From positions 648,449 to 712,448 of the forward strand of contig NZ_NOLJ01000002.1 of the NCBI RefSeq assembly GCF_002246015.1: a stretch of 64,000 bases of DNA, given 5' to 3'. This stretch comes from Nostoc sp. 'Peltigera membranacea cyanobiont' 210A (GTDB lineage: Bacteria; Cyanobacteriota; Cyanobacteriia; Cyanobacteriales; Nostocaceae). Shown here one piece after another: positions 1 through 8,304 of the stretch (position 1 is its first letter; each line of letters begins with the position of its first letter). A model generated the notes under the pieces. That model made no database searches, was not told the DNA's origin, and was given only the letters and a program-made list of their open reading frames with translations. A program made the translations under genes and the position numbers.

Positions 1-155
1 TAATGAGTCTTTGCTCCTCGTCAATCCACCTCAGAACTCCGTTAATGAGTCTTTGCTCCTCGTCAATCCATTTTAGAACTCCGTTAACGAGTCTTTGCTC
101 CTCGTCAATCCACCTCAGAACTCCGTTAACGAGGCTTTGATACTCGTTAATAAAG
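1..155. repeat. 42-bp tandem repeat, about 3.7 copies
   Basis: Units begin at 1, 43, 85 and 127, an exact 42-bp period. Each unit starts TAAYGAG and contains CTTTGCTCCTCGTCAATCCA; the last copy is degenerate (CTTTGATACTCGTTAAT). The array is cut by the window start, so its full length is unknown. It is a direct tandem repeat without spacers, so not a CRISPR array. No open frame of interest crosses it. Confidence 0.9.
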
Positions 156-176
156 CTATGATCTCCATTCTTTTAC

Positions 177-322
177 CTGACTTTTCACATTATGTGGAAA
201 AGTCCACCAAAAACCTAACACCCTAACCCCCTTCCCGACGCGGAAAGGGGGAATATTCAAAGTCTCTCTCCTACAAGGAGAGAGATTTAGAGAGAGGTTT
301 TCCAGATACCGTGAAAAGTCAG
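177..322. mobile_element. MITE-like element, 146 bp, with target-site duplication
   Basis: The ends are a perfect 12-bp inverted repeat, CTGACTTTTCAC (177-188) and GTGAAAAGTCAG (311-322). The element is flanked by a perfect 10-bp direct repeat ATTCTTTTAC (167-176 and 323-332), as expected for a target-site duplication. The inside has two palindromes: CCCCCTTCCC with GGAAAGGGGG, and CTCTCTCCT with AGGAGAGAG. There is no coding capacity. A similar core occurs at 31393-31521 and 39901-40093 between different ends. Confidence 0.75.
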
Positions 323-360
323 ATTCTTTTACGTCCTCCTTCTTGCCCCATGCCCAATGC

Positions 361-1527
361 CTATTCCCCAATTTTGTTTGTGTCAATGTCAAATTTGTTG
401 GCGATCGCTGCTATTATTTCTTGCTCAAGTGGTGTAGTCTTATTGTCAAGCTGGGCAATTTTTTCACACTGAACGAGCAAAGGTATAGCAAAATCACGAT
501 TCAGCTGATTGAGCAGTATATCTAAAGACTTAGGTGATTTGATATTTTGGGCAATGGCATCCAACGAGGTAGGACTGAGTTTTACAGCTTGTAATTCTGG
601 CAAAATTTCTTCCAAAGTCTTATTTGGATGGCTAGCCAAAATCATGTGAACTAAGATTTGATCCATGACGGCTTCTTGAGCGATCGCACTTTCTAGATAC
701 TTTTCACTTTCAGCTTTTAATGTTGCTAATGTCTGTGGCGATGCCAGAGAAGTAGATTCATCCAGCTTGGTTTCGTAAAATCGACAAGCAGCATACCCCA
801 ATGAATAGATCATCGTTGCATTTGAACTAGCTCCAATAACTGCACCTGCCAAGGGCACATTTCGCAGCAAGCCTAATCCCGCAGCTTTCAACAAACGCCC
901 TCCACCCAAAGCCAACCCAAAAATTGCCAAAATTTCACCTTTACGGGCAGGATCTTTTAAATCTAGCCCGTAGACAGATGCAATTTGATAAAGCATTTCT
1001 GACTGCAATTTTGTTGTGGCTGTTAAATCAATTGCCAATAATGCCACTGCTATTCCTGGCAAAAAACTAGTAGCTAGTCCAACTGTGGCTGCTTGAGTTG
1101 CTTTTTCCACCATGATTCGGTGAGCAAGCTGGCTGGGTGATTCATTTGGATACTGTTTCTTAAGCTTGTTTACCGCCGCTTCTGCTTGTTCTAAATCAAC
1201 AAGGTTACTATCGTTAATGAGCCAATTGAGATTTAAGACTCCAGATAGTTTTCTAATCAGCCAATTTTCGCTGAGGCGATTCACAAACTGACCGCTGGTT
1301 TGAGTTGTTTGCTCAATTAACTTGTGTGTTTCTTTTGCCGTCGCTTCTCCCACCCCTACTGCTGTATCTAAAACTGCTTGGCCAGTCTGAACAACAGTTT
1401 TAACAAAAGACTCTAATACAGACGGTTCATTTTCTATTGATGATTGAGCCTGAATTCCTACTTCTGAAGTCTCTCTGGGTGAATTAACTAATTTATTCAC
1501 CTCTATTTCTTGGGGTTTGTCTGCCAT
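361..1527 (-). CDS. EcsC-family protein
   Basis: The product is about 388 residues. A Ser/Gln/Glu-rich, probably disordered N-terminus leads into an amphipathic stretch and then a central region with two hydrophobic blocks (ATVGLATSFLPGIAVALLAI and the glycine-rich LALGGGRLLKAAGLGLL with PLAGAVIGASSNA). This layout is typical of the EcsC family of membrane-associated proteins of unknown biochemical function. I chose the ATG at 1527 because the longer frame to 1608 starts with TTG and adds 27 residues of unlikely composition; neither start has a clear Shine-Dalgarno. It stands alone, with the toxin gene upstream on the same strand but separated by more than 150 bp. Family assignment is from residue pattern only. 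Confidence 0.65.
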   Translation of the reverse strand: MADKPQEIEVNKLVNSPRETSEVGIQAQSSIENEPSVLESFVKTVVQTGQAVLDTAVGVGEATAKETHKLIEQTTQTSGQFVNRLSENWLIRKLSGVLNLNWLINDSNLVDLEQAEAAVNKLKKQYPNESPSQLAHRIMVEKATQAATVGLATSFLPGIAVALLAIDLTATTKLQSEMLYQIASVYGLDLKDPARKGEILAIFGLALGGGRLLKAAGLGLLRNVPLAGAVIGASSNATMIYSLGYAACRFYETKLDESTSLASPQTLATLKAESEKYLESAIAQEAVMDQILVHMILASHPNKTLEEILPELQAVKLSPTSLDAIAQNIKSPKSLDILLNQLNRDFAIPLLVQCEKIAQLDNKTTPLEQEIIAAIANKFDIDTNKIGE

Positions 1528-1679
1528 TGCTTGACACCATCTTGTAAAGCCTCTCTCTTTTGGTTGTAGCGAAGTTTGAGGGGCTTTGACATCTCTCGAT
1601 AAGTACAATTCGTCAGAGCAAATAGGAATTATTCTGAGCTTTAACTATAGACATAAGATGGATGACAGAGGTTGTGATT

Positions 1680-2027
1680 TTACCACTGATAACCTAATGT
1701 CAATAACACTTTACCTTCTAAAATAGTGAGTACTTCTGGAGTCAGAACGCCCACTTTTGTTTGCAATCTTGTTTTATCAATTACCCGCAATTGGTGGCAA
1801 AGAGCAACTGAATCCCGTTCTAATCCACCTTCACTACTTTGAATTAATAAACAGGTTGGCAAAGACGCACGACGCAAATTTGTTGTTAAAGGAATGGTGA
1901 TGATAGTGGTAGATAATTCGGCGACGATATTATCTTGAAAGATAATAACTGGTCTTGTGCCTCCTTGTTCAGAACCCTTGCTAGGGTCTAAATTGGCTAG
2001 CCATACTTCACCTCGTTGAACCCTCAT
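1680..2027 (-). CDS. MazF/PemK-type endoribonuclease toxin
   Basis: This 115-residue protein has the hallmark N-terminus of the family, RGEVWLANLDPSKGSEQGGTRP, followed by PVIIFQDN and the ITIPLTTN strand. MazF/PemK toxins cut mRNA at short sequence motifs when freed from their antitoxin. The start overlaps the stop of the upstream gene (2024-2260) by 4 bp in an ATGA junction, the usual arrangement for a co-translated antitoxin-toxin pair. Length is normal for the family and nothing is truncated. Substrate specificity cannot be read from the sequence. Confidence 0.88.
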   Translation of the reverse strand: MRVQRGEVWLANLDPSKGSEQGGTRPVIIFQDNIVAELSTTIITIPLTTNLRRASLPTCLLIQSSEGGLERDSVALCHQLRVIDKTRLQTKVGVLTPEVLTILEGKVLLTLGYQW

Positions 2028-2260
2028 CTTAAATCTTCTTGTGTAAGAAGTTCTGCATATTCATCTAATCCTGCTTCAGCTAGTTGACGATCTTCCTGGG
2101 CAAATTCAGTATAAAGAGCAGCTATTTGATTTTTATCTATTTGCCAGCTAATATTTTTGCTACGGAATTTGAGGAAGGCAATAAAATCACTAACTTGTTT
2201 GAGTTGTTCTTCATTCAATTTGTCTAATTCTTGTCCAAGTAAGTCTTTGAGAGCAACCAT
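2024..2260 (-). CDS. antitoxin of the MazF-type pair (DUF2281-like)
   Basis: This is a 78-residue, highly charged protein lying directly upstream of, and overlapping by 4 bp, the MazF-type toxin gene. The helical N-terminal part (residues 5-35, ELDKLNEEQLKQVSDFIAFL) resembles DUF2281-type small antitoxins of cyanobacteria, and the acidic C-terminal tail (DEYAELLTQEDLR) would suit binding across the basic toxin surface. The assignment rests mainly on position, size and charge. An AGAGTCTCCAAAA stretch precedes the ATG without a strong ribosome binding site. Confidence 0.72.
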   Translation of the reverse strand: MVALKDLLGQELDKLNEEQLKQVSDFIAFLKFRSKNISWQIDKNQIAALYTEFAQEDRQLAEAGLDEYAELLTQEDLR

Positions 2261-2430
2261 TTGAGAGTCTCCAAAAATACATGGTTAAGGTTTTTGAGGA
2301 CGCAAGTATTGTTTGAAAGTGATGAGATATTAGATGTCCTTTTCCCTATCTTCTCACCGAACTAAGCAAAAGTTAAAAAACAAAAGAAAAAATGGTTGCG
2401 ATCCGCATGAATTTATGTGTATCACACTTT

Positions 2431-3249
2431 TTACTTTTTAACTCTACCTATATCAGCTTTACTTTCTAAAAAGTCGTTATCCTTAAGAATTTCATAGAGA
2501 TTAGTATCTTGCTCTAGCAAGCAAGCGTGTCCACAATGGGGCAACACCACAATCTTGTTATTTGGTAAGATGTTCGCTATCCGGTTCACTTCGCTTACAG
2601 AAGGCAAAAGGCGATCGCTAGCACCAGCAATCAATAAAACTGGTTGAGTTAAGCGACCTAACTTTTCCTCATCAATATTAAACTCTCGCAGTAAAGACAA
2701 CCGCCAAAGAACGGTTTCTGCCGGGACAGAACGCATAGTTTTCAGCAAATCGTGGCGATCGCTGCGAGAAATGCGTGACAAAGATGCTAAAAATGGCAAC
2801 AAGCCTAGTGCGCCAACATCATACAATCCTGATGGCACTAAGTAAGTTAGCTGGGATGCCCAACTTAACCAAGGGCGAAGATGAAAGGACGAAGCTGGGT
2901 TAATTAGGATAATTCGCTTAAATAAATGGGGTGCTTGGATTGCCACTTTCATTGCCAAGCAACCACCAAAGGACTCACCACACAAGTAAACTGGCCTCTG
3001 AGAGCTTTTTTCTAATTCGGCGTCGATCAAGTCCAATACACTCTTAGTTAGGGCATCCCAACTGTTAAGGTCTTTCCGGGGGAGCGCCAAAGAGCGCACA
3101 TCAAAGCCAGTTTCTAATCCTGCGGTTTGCGATCGCAATAGTTGACCAGTTCCATCCATTCCTGGCAAATATACCAATAGTGGATACTCTGGCTGTACTC
3201 GTTTAGGAGTCAGAAAACAAGGGTTTAGCTCAACTTCTGTGATAGTCAT
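2431..3249 (-). CDS. alpha/beta hydrolase, like the hydrolase half of plant phytyl ester synthase
   Basis: The 272-residue protein carries YLPGMDGTG near residue 28, the nucleophile elbow GESFGG near residue 92, ILINPASSF near residue 115, and a late Asp (GASDRLLPS) and His (PHCGHACLLE) to complete a Ser-Asp-His triad. The combination GMDGTG, GESFGGCLA and INPASSF is what I know from the N-terminal esterase domain of plant ELT/PES proteins. The next gene upstream on the same strand (3496-4221) encodes an acyltransferase of the kind fused to this domain in plants. Role in acyl-ester or phytol-ester turnover is an inference. A TCATTGGTCA heptamer repeat touches the start codon. Confidence 0.78.
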   Translation of the reverse strand: MTITEVELNPCFLTPKRVQPEYPLLVYLPGMDGTGQLLRSQTAGLETGFDVRSLALPRKDLNSWDALTKSVLDLIDAELEKSSQRPVYLCGESFGGCLAMKVAIQAPHLFKRIILINPASSFHLRPWLSWASQLTYLVPSGLYDVGALGLLPFLASLSRISRSDRHDLLKTMRSVPAETVLWRLSLLREFNIDEEKLGRLTQPVLLIAGASDRLLPSVSEVNRIANILPNNKIVVLPHCGHACLLEQDTNLYEILKDNDFLESKADIGRVKK

Positions 3250-3303
3250 TGGTCACTTGTACTGAGCGTAGTCGAAGTATTGGTCATTAGTCATTAGTCA
3301 ATG
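3247..3303. repeat. short heptamer repeat array (TCATTAG type)
   Basis: Copies of TCATTGG/TCATTAG/TCAATGG begin at the start codon of the hydrolase gene (3247-3249) and recur at 3280-3303. This is one of several STRR-like heptamer arrays in the window that end exactly at a codon of a gene. Confidence 0.6.
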
Positions 3304-3417
3304 GTATAAAACTTTTGGACTGCGAATTGTTGCTTTTATTAGCTTCGGTACTTTTGAGCAAAAACAAAAAAGTCTCGGAACAAGCTACTCAAAGTTTTGC
3401 AGACAATCCAAAATTGT

Positions 3418-3478
3418 TCGACTGAGCGGAGCCGTACCCCTGCGGGGAAGCAAGCTACGCGTAGCGTTCCCCAGGAAA
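3418..3478. repeat. interspersed GC-rich palindromic repeat (GCTACGCGTAGC type)
   Basis: CCTGCGGGGAAGCAAGCTACGCGTAGCGTTCC is present, including the self-complementary GCTACGCGTAGC. Related fragments occur at about 15500-15575, 40286-40395 and 52785-52825. These are dispersed non-coding repeats found in Nostoc-type genomes; no function is visible. Confidence 0.6.
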
Positions 3479-3495
3479 GTCCAAATCGAATAGCT

Positions 3496-4221
3496 TTAAT
3501 AGCAACCTTGAAGCAGTAAATTGCTAATTTCATCCTGACAGTGTTGTGTCAGTTCAGCCACAACAGTTCTGGCTTGTTTGCCATGATATTTTTTATGATG
3601 TTGGGGCGTAATCCAATAAGGACGACCGATTAACACCGCAACTCGACGATAAATTACCAAGGGATGCCAACCACTTTGATTAAATAAAGGTTCTGAAGGG
3701 TCGAATACACTTAAAAGTCTTAATGGGAAGCCATTGGTGTTTATTTCTTCTAAGGAAGCGATCGCGATCGGCAAAATAGCTAAATCCTGCACATTCGCCC
3801 GCAAAGCCAAATGGGCAAATCCCCGATGAAACTCACCCACCTGGTTTGGCTGAGTAAATTTCACCATTGGTTCAGTCCCTTCTGGAAATACTCCCACCAT
3901 CTGCTTGGACTGCAATAGCACCTGCGACTGCAAAAAAAAGCTTTGCAGGCGGTTTTGAGTTTCTTCCAAAGGAAAACACCCCAATTGACCGGTGACAATC
4001 TCTCGCATGACTGGAACTTGTCCCATGTAGTGATGGCAAGCAAAGCGAATCGGACTCGATAACGCCGCCATTAAAATCAGTGCATCCATAAAGCTACGAT
4101 GATTGCTGACTACCAAGACGCTCGCATCCTGGGGAATGCGGTCTTCGTAATAGCGGAACATTTGCGTTGAGAATGCCGCCACCAAAGCGCGAGAAATCTC
4201 TAGGGGGCTATTTCCACTCAT
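3496..4221 (-). CDS. 1-acyl-glycerol-3-phosphate acyltransferase-like (PlsC/LPLAT) protein
   Basis: The 241-residue protein has the two diagnostic LPLAT motifs: the catalytic NHx4D box NHRSFMDA at about residue 40 and the substrate-binding FPEGTEP at about residue 113, plus the late ILPIAIAS strand. There is no strong membrane span, which is usual for small members that associate with the membrane peripherally. The family transfers an acyl chain from acyl-ACP or acyl-CoA to a lipid hydroxyl. The hydrolase gene downstream (2431-3249, same strand, about 246 bp away) resembles the domain fused to LPLATs in plant phytyl ester synthase, so an acyl acceptor other than lysophosphatidate is possible. 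Confidence 0.82.
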   Translation of the reverse strand: MSGNSPLEISRALVAAFSTQMFRYYEDRIPQDASVLVVSNHRSFMDALILMAALSSPIRFACHHYMGQVPVMREIVTGQLGCFPLEETQNRLQSFFLQSQVLLQSKQMVGVFPEGTEPMVKFTQPNQVGEFHRGFAHLALRANVQDLAILPIAIASLEEINTNGFPLRLLSVFDPSEPLFNQSGWHPLVIYRRVAVLIGRPYWITPQHHKKYHGKQARTVVAELTQHCQDEISNLLLQGCY

Positions 4222-4600
4222 ACCTAATCAATATATTTTCCGGTAAATATGGCAATTTGTCTTAATTTAATTTTTACATTTCTTTACTAATGCCATGACC
4301 GTCTTAAGATAGAAATATCTAATCTCCAAAAGCAACTAAATTTTCTGTATTCCCGATTATGTATTCTCAATCACAATAATATCTAATAGAAACTATTCAA
4401 AAAAATTATGATTAGTTAATTTCCATTTTTTAGGTAAAAATGAGTTTAATTGATGCATATTAAAAAACAATTCTGGACTTGATAAATTTGCTAGTATGAA
4501 GATGTTATTGGAAAAAATAGGAATAATATTGTATAATTGCGTGGTTTTGCCGCTGAAAGCTAAGAGATAAAACCTTTTAATAAGTTAATTTTTATTTTGC
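4222..4600. other. AT-rich divergent intergenic region upstream of metG
   Basis: This is 379 bp between the divergent acyltransferase and metG genes. It is AT-rich and without a credible frame. The only feature I can point to is the promoter-like pair near 4508-4537. Confidence 0.6.
4508..4537 (+). promoter_or_regulatory. candidate sigma-70 promoter of metG
   Basis: TTGGAA (4508-4513) and a perfect TATAAT (4532-4537) are spaced by 18 bp, ending 63 bp before the metG start codon. Confidence 0.5.
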
Positions 4601-6205
4601 ATGAATCTAGTGAATAAAAAAGAATTGACATTTGCACTGACCACACCCCTATATTATGTAAACGATGTCCCCCATATAGGCAGTGCTTACACGACGATCG
4701 CAGCCGATGTAGTGGCGCGATTTCAGAGATTACTGGGACATCAAGTATTACTAATTACAGGTACAGATGAACATGGGCAAAAAATTCAGCGATCGGCAGA
4801 AAATTTAGGCAAAGCGCCACAAGAATTTTGTGATGAAATTGTCCCTAGTTTCGTGAGTTTATGGCAATTATTAGACATTCAATACGATCGCTTTAGTCGG
4901 ACTACTGCGCCTCGTCATCAAGCGATCGTCAAAGAATTCTTTGAGCGAGTCTGGGAATCTGGTGATATTTACCAAGGACAACAACAAGGCTGGTACTGCG
5001 TATCTTGCGAAGAATTCAAAGAAGAACGGGATCTGTTAGAAGGACACCGTTGCCCAATTCATACTAACAAAGAAGTGGAGTGGCGAGACGAACAAAACTA
5101 TTTTTTCCGCTTATCCAAATATCAAACTAAGCTGACAGAATTTTATCAATCTAAACCGGATTTTATTCAACCAGAAAGTCGGCGCAACGAAGTCCTCAGC
5201 TTTGTCAATCAAGGACTGCAAGACTTTTCCATTTCACGAGTGAATTTAGATTGGGGTTTTCCCGTACCAGTTGATCCCAAGCACACTCTCTATGTCTGGT
5301 TTGATGCGCTGCTAGGTTATGTCACAGCATTACTAGAACCAGATGCAGAACCGACTTTAGCAAATGCGTTAGAAACATGGTGGCCGATTAATTTGCACCT
5401 AATTGGTAAAGATATTCTGCGCTTCCATGCAGTTTACTGGCCAGCAATGCTGTTGTCAGCAGGCTTACCCTTGCCAGAGAGAGTATTTGGACATGGCTTT
5501 TTGACTAAAGACGGGCAGAAGATGGGCAAAAGTCTGGGTAACACCCTTGATCCTGTGGCATTAGTTAAGAGCTATGGTAGTGATGCCGTTCGTTATTACT
5601 TCCTTAAGGAAATCGAATTTGGTAAGGATGGAGATTTTAATGAAGTTAGGTTCATTAATGTTCTGAATGCAGATTTGGCAAATGATTTAGGTAATTTGCT
5701 CAATCGCACTTTGAGCATGGTGAAAAAGTACTGTGCTGAGAATAATGTCCCATCAATCGGCAATGAAGGGATTCCTGACGAAAATCCTTTGAAAGCAATT
5801 GGTTTACGTCTAGGGGAACAAGTAAAACAAGCATACCAAGAGCTAGCTTTCAGTCAAGCCTGCGTGGCCATACTTTCACTGGCACAAGCCAGTAATAAGT
5901 TTATTGATGAACAGGCTCCTTGGTCATTATATAAACAGGGACAGCAGGAGTCGGTGGAAAAGGTTCTCTACGCAGTTCTAGAATCAGTTAGACTAGCAGC
6001 TTATCTGCTATCCCCAATTATTCCGAACATTAGTAGCGATATTTATCAGCAGCTAGGCTTCAGAATAAATTTTAACGATCGAATACAAAGTTCAGTAACT
6101 GCTCCTTTTGCCATCCATGCTACATGGGGACTACTATCGAGCAAACAACAGTTGGGTACACCCCAACCGATTTTTAAGCGAATAGAACCCCCGAAAAACG
6201 ATTAG
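4601..6205 (+). CDS. metG: methionyl-tRNA synthetase
   Basis: The 534-residue enzyme charges tRNA-Met with methionine. The class I signature HIGS is at residues 25-28 (PHIGSAYTT) and the KMGKS loop is at residues 307-311. A zinc-knuckle-like insert with C, C, C and H (YCVSCEEF, HRCPIH) lies at about residues 132-152. ITGTDEHGQKI and YVWFDALLGY are typical MetRS blocks. The anticodon-binding helical domain fills about residues 360-510. There is no C-terminal tRNA-binding appendix, so this is the short form usual in cyanobacteria. It is probably monocistronic; a promoter-like TATAAT lies upstream. Confidence 0.97.
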   Translation: MNLVNKKELTFALTTPLYYVNDVPHIGSAYTTIAADVVARFQRLLGHQVLLITGTDEHGQKIQRSAENLGKAPQEFCDEIVPSFVSLWQLLDIQYDRFSRTTAPRHQAIVKEFFERVWESGDIYQGQQQGWYCVSCEEFKEERDLLEGHRCPIHTNKEVEWRDEQNYFFRLSKYQTKLTEFYQSKPDFIQPESRRNEVLSFVNQGLQDFSISRVNLDWGFPVPVDPKHTLYVWFDALLGYVTALLEPDAEPTLANALETWWPINLHLIGKDILRFHAVYWPAMLLSAGLPLPERVFGHGFLTKDGQKMGKSLGNTLDPVALVKSYGSDAVRYYFLKEIEFGKDGDFNEVRFINVLNADLANDLGNLLNRTLSMVKKYCAENNVPSIGNEGIPDENPLKAIGLRLGEQVKQAYQELAFSQACVAILSLAQASNKFIDEQAPWSLYKQGQQESVEKVLYAVLESVRLAAYLLSPIIPNISSDIYQQLGFRINFNDRIQSSVTAPFAIHATWGLLSSKQQLGTPQPIFKRIEPPKND

Positions 6206-6368
6206 TCCTTATCAAACTCTGATTTTGTTCAATTTCTTATTTTCTCACAAAATTTATCGTGGCTCAATTTAAATTAGCCGCAGAACATTATCATAAGCCG
6301 CTGTGACTAGCATCTAAAAGTTGGTAATTTGTATCAAAAATAACAGGGATAAAAATTGAGGTATCAGA

Positions 6369-7001
6369 ATGATGTTGAATAATTTGGAAAATGATTCAAT
6401 CTTTACGCCAGAACAGGTTTTGGAGAATCGGGGTAGGGTCGCCATATTTATTGATGGCTCAAATTTATTTTACGCTGCACTGCAACTAGGTATTGAAATA
6501 GATTACACGAAGCTATTATGTCGATTAACAGGAGGTTCTAGATTACTGCGTTCTTTTTTCTACACTGGCGTAGATCGGACAAACGAGAAGCAACAGGGGT
6601 TTCTGCTGTGGATGCGTCGCAATGGCTATCGAGTCATTGCTAAGGATTTAGTCCAGCTACCAGATGGCTCTAAAAAAGCTAACCTGGATGTAGAAATAGC
6701 AGTAGACATGATGGCGTTAGTAGATTCTTATGATACCGCAGTTTTAGTTAGCGGTGATGGAGATTTAGCTTATGCGGTCAATTCGGTCAGCTATCGTGGC
6801 GTGCGGGTAGAAGTTGTGAGCTTGCGTTCCATGACCAGCGACAGCTTAATTAATGTAAGCGATCGCTACATTGATTTAGAAGCGATCAAAGAAGATATTC
6901 AAAAAACCCCTCGTCAAAGCTATCCATACCGGCCGTTATCTGGTATCGGTTTTTTGGAAGACCCCAGAACTAGTGATGGACACCTAGAAATCCAAGAATA
7001 A
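6369..7001 (+). CDS. NYN-domain (LabA/DUF88) protein
   Basis: The 210-residue protein has the NYN nuclease fold signature: IFIDGSNLF at residues 27-35 with the conserved Asp29 and Asn32, KKANLDVEIAVDMM in the middle, and VLVSGDGDLAYAV with a DGD triplet at about residue 131. These acidic residues form the metal site in PIN-like/NYN RNases. In cyanobacteria the family includes LabA, which modulates circadian output, but this protein cannot be assigned to LabA itself. Its TAA overlaps the start of the LptC-like gene by one base, so translational coupling is likely. Confidence 0.87.
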   Translation: MMLNNLENDSIFTPEQVLENRGRVAIFIDGSNLFYAALQLGIEIDYTKLLCRLTGGSRLLRSFFYTGVDRTNEKQQGFLLWMRRNGYRVIAKDLVQLPDGSKKANLDVEIAVDMMALVDSYDTAVLVSGDGDLAYAVNSVSYRGVRVEVVSLRSMTSDSLINVSDRYIDLEAIKEDIQKTPRQSYPYRPLSGIGFLEDPRTSDGHLEIQE

Positions 7002-8212
7002 TGGCGTATCAATTTCATAAAAGAGGGAGATGGGGAAAGAGAAAAATGCAAGATTTCTCCTCCACTCCCTCCTTTCTTATTTTACCTTTGACTTTTTTCT
7101 TGGTATTTGGTTTAGTTGGCTGCGGGGGCAAATCCCCCCCAGCTTCCCAACAAAATACTGCGGATTCATCTAACAAAGATAGCAATTTGACTTTCTTTGA
7201 TGTCACTTTAGAACAAGCAGATGAAGTGGGAAGACCAATTTGGAAAGTCAGGGCTAAAACCGCAAAATACACCAAAGAAAAACAAATTGGTCAGGCTGAA
7301 AGTCCTTATGGTGAACTATATCAAGATGGAAAAATTGTTTACCAAATCAAGGCAGATGTAGCAGACATTGAACAAGATGGTAAGCAGTTGTTTCTAAAAG
7401 GTAAGATATTTGCTACAGATCCTAGTAATGGGATTGTGTTGCAAGGTAATGAATTAGAATGGCGCCCCAAAGAAGATTTGTTGATTGTTCGTAACAAGAT
7501 TAACGGCACCCATAAAAAACTACAAGCAGTAGCGCAGGAAGTGCGAGTAAAAACCCGTGAACAGCGGATGGAATTTTCTGGAGGAGTGGTAGCAAATTCT
7601 ATCGATCCCCAGATGCAAGTGAGAACTGAACATTTAATTTGGAATATTAAAGAAGAAAAACTGATTGGCGATCGCCCCCTAGAAATCGACCGCTACAAAG
7701 ATAATAAAATTAGCGATCGCGGTAAGGGAAATTCTGCCGAAGTCAACTTAAAAACAAAAATTGCCACTGTCCAAAAAAATGCTCAACTAGAATTACTAGA
7801 CCCACCAATGCAAATATCTAGTAATTCTATGACCTGGAACATGAATACAGAAACTGTCACTACAAACTCGCCCACACGAATGTTCCATCGTGCTGAAAAT
7901 GTCACAGTGACAGCCAATCAAGGTGAAATGAAAATACCGCAAAAAACCGTTTATTTAAAAGGTAACGTCAATGCTATTGGTCAGCGTCGCCAGTCTCTAA
8001 GATCCAATACACTAACTTGGTATTTAGACAATAAGTTAGTTGAAGCTCAGGGAAATGTTGTTTACCGACAAATTGACCCACCATTAAATTTTGTGGGTGA
8101 AACAGCAGTTGGTAATCTGCAAACAGAAAATATTGTTGTCAAAGGTGGCAGTTCTAGCGGTAGGGTAGTAACGGAGATTATTCCTCAAGAAAAAGCCAAT
8201 CGTCAGCAGTAA
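7001..8212 (+). CDS. lptC: LptC-like LPS export lipoprotein (DUF1239)
   Basis: The 403-residue protein starts with a positively charged stretch (KRGRWGKRK), a hydrophobic segment and a lipobox ending LVGCG with the Cys at residue 41. A shorter ATG at 7046 would lose the positive charges, so I keep 7001. After the lipobox comes the LptC-type beta-jellyroll: FFDVTLEQADEVGRPIWKV, then repeating strands with KGKIFATDP and LKGNVNAIGQ. LptC couples the LptBFG ABC transporter to the periplasmic bridge that carries LPS to the outer membrane. Cyanobacterial LptC is longer than the roughly 190-residue E. coli form, as here. It overlaps the NYN gene by one base. Confidence 0.82.
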   Translation: MAYQFHKRGRWGKRKMQDFSSTPSFLILPLTFFLVFGLVGCGGKSPPASQQNTADSSNKDSNLTFFDVTLEQADEVGRPIWKVRAKTAKYTKEKQIGQAESPYGELYQDGKIVYQIKADVADIEQDGKQLFLKGKIFATDPSNGIVLQGNELEWRPKEDLLIVRNKINGTHKKLQAVAQEVRVKTREQRMEFSGGVVANSIDPQMQVRTEHLIWNIKEEKLIGDRPLEIDRYKDNKISDRGKGNSAEVNLKTKIATVQKNAQLELLDPPMQISSNSMTWNMNTETVTTNSPTRMFHRAENVTVTANQGEMKIPQKTVYLKGNVNAIGQRRQSLRSNTLTWYLDNKLVEAQGNVVYRQIDPPLNFVGETAVGNLQTENIVVKGGSSSGRVVTEIIPQEKANRQQ

Positions 8213-8217
8213 AGTTA

Positions 8218-8255
8218 GGTGAATGGGGCCCACCTTCACCCAGAAATTTTGGGTT
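8218..8255. terminator. paired hairpins after lptC
   Basis: GGTGAATGGG (8218-8227) faces CCCACCTTCACC (8229-8240) with a two-base bulge, followed by CCCAGAAATTTTGGG (8240-8254). The structure lies between the lptC-like stop and the metal-sensor gene. With only a short T run it may be a weak terminator or an operator for the sensor. Confidence 0.4.
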
Positions 8256-8304
8256 GGTCGAGTACTAAACTAGGATCTTAGTAATACAAGCCTTTTGATA
8301 GCCC

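Noticed and set aside
1-155. CRISPR-like repeats at the left edge
   Set aside because: The 42-bp units follow one another directly with no unique spacers, and no cas gene is present.
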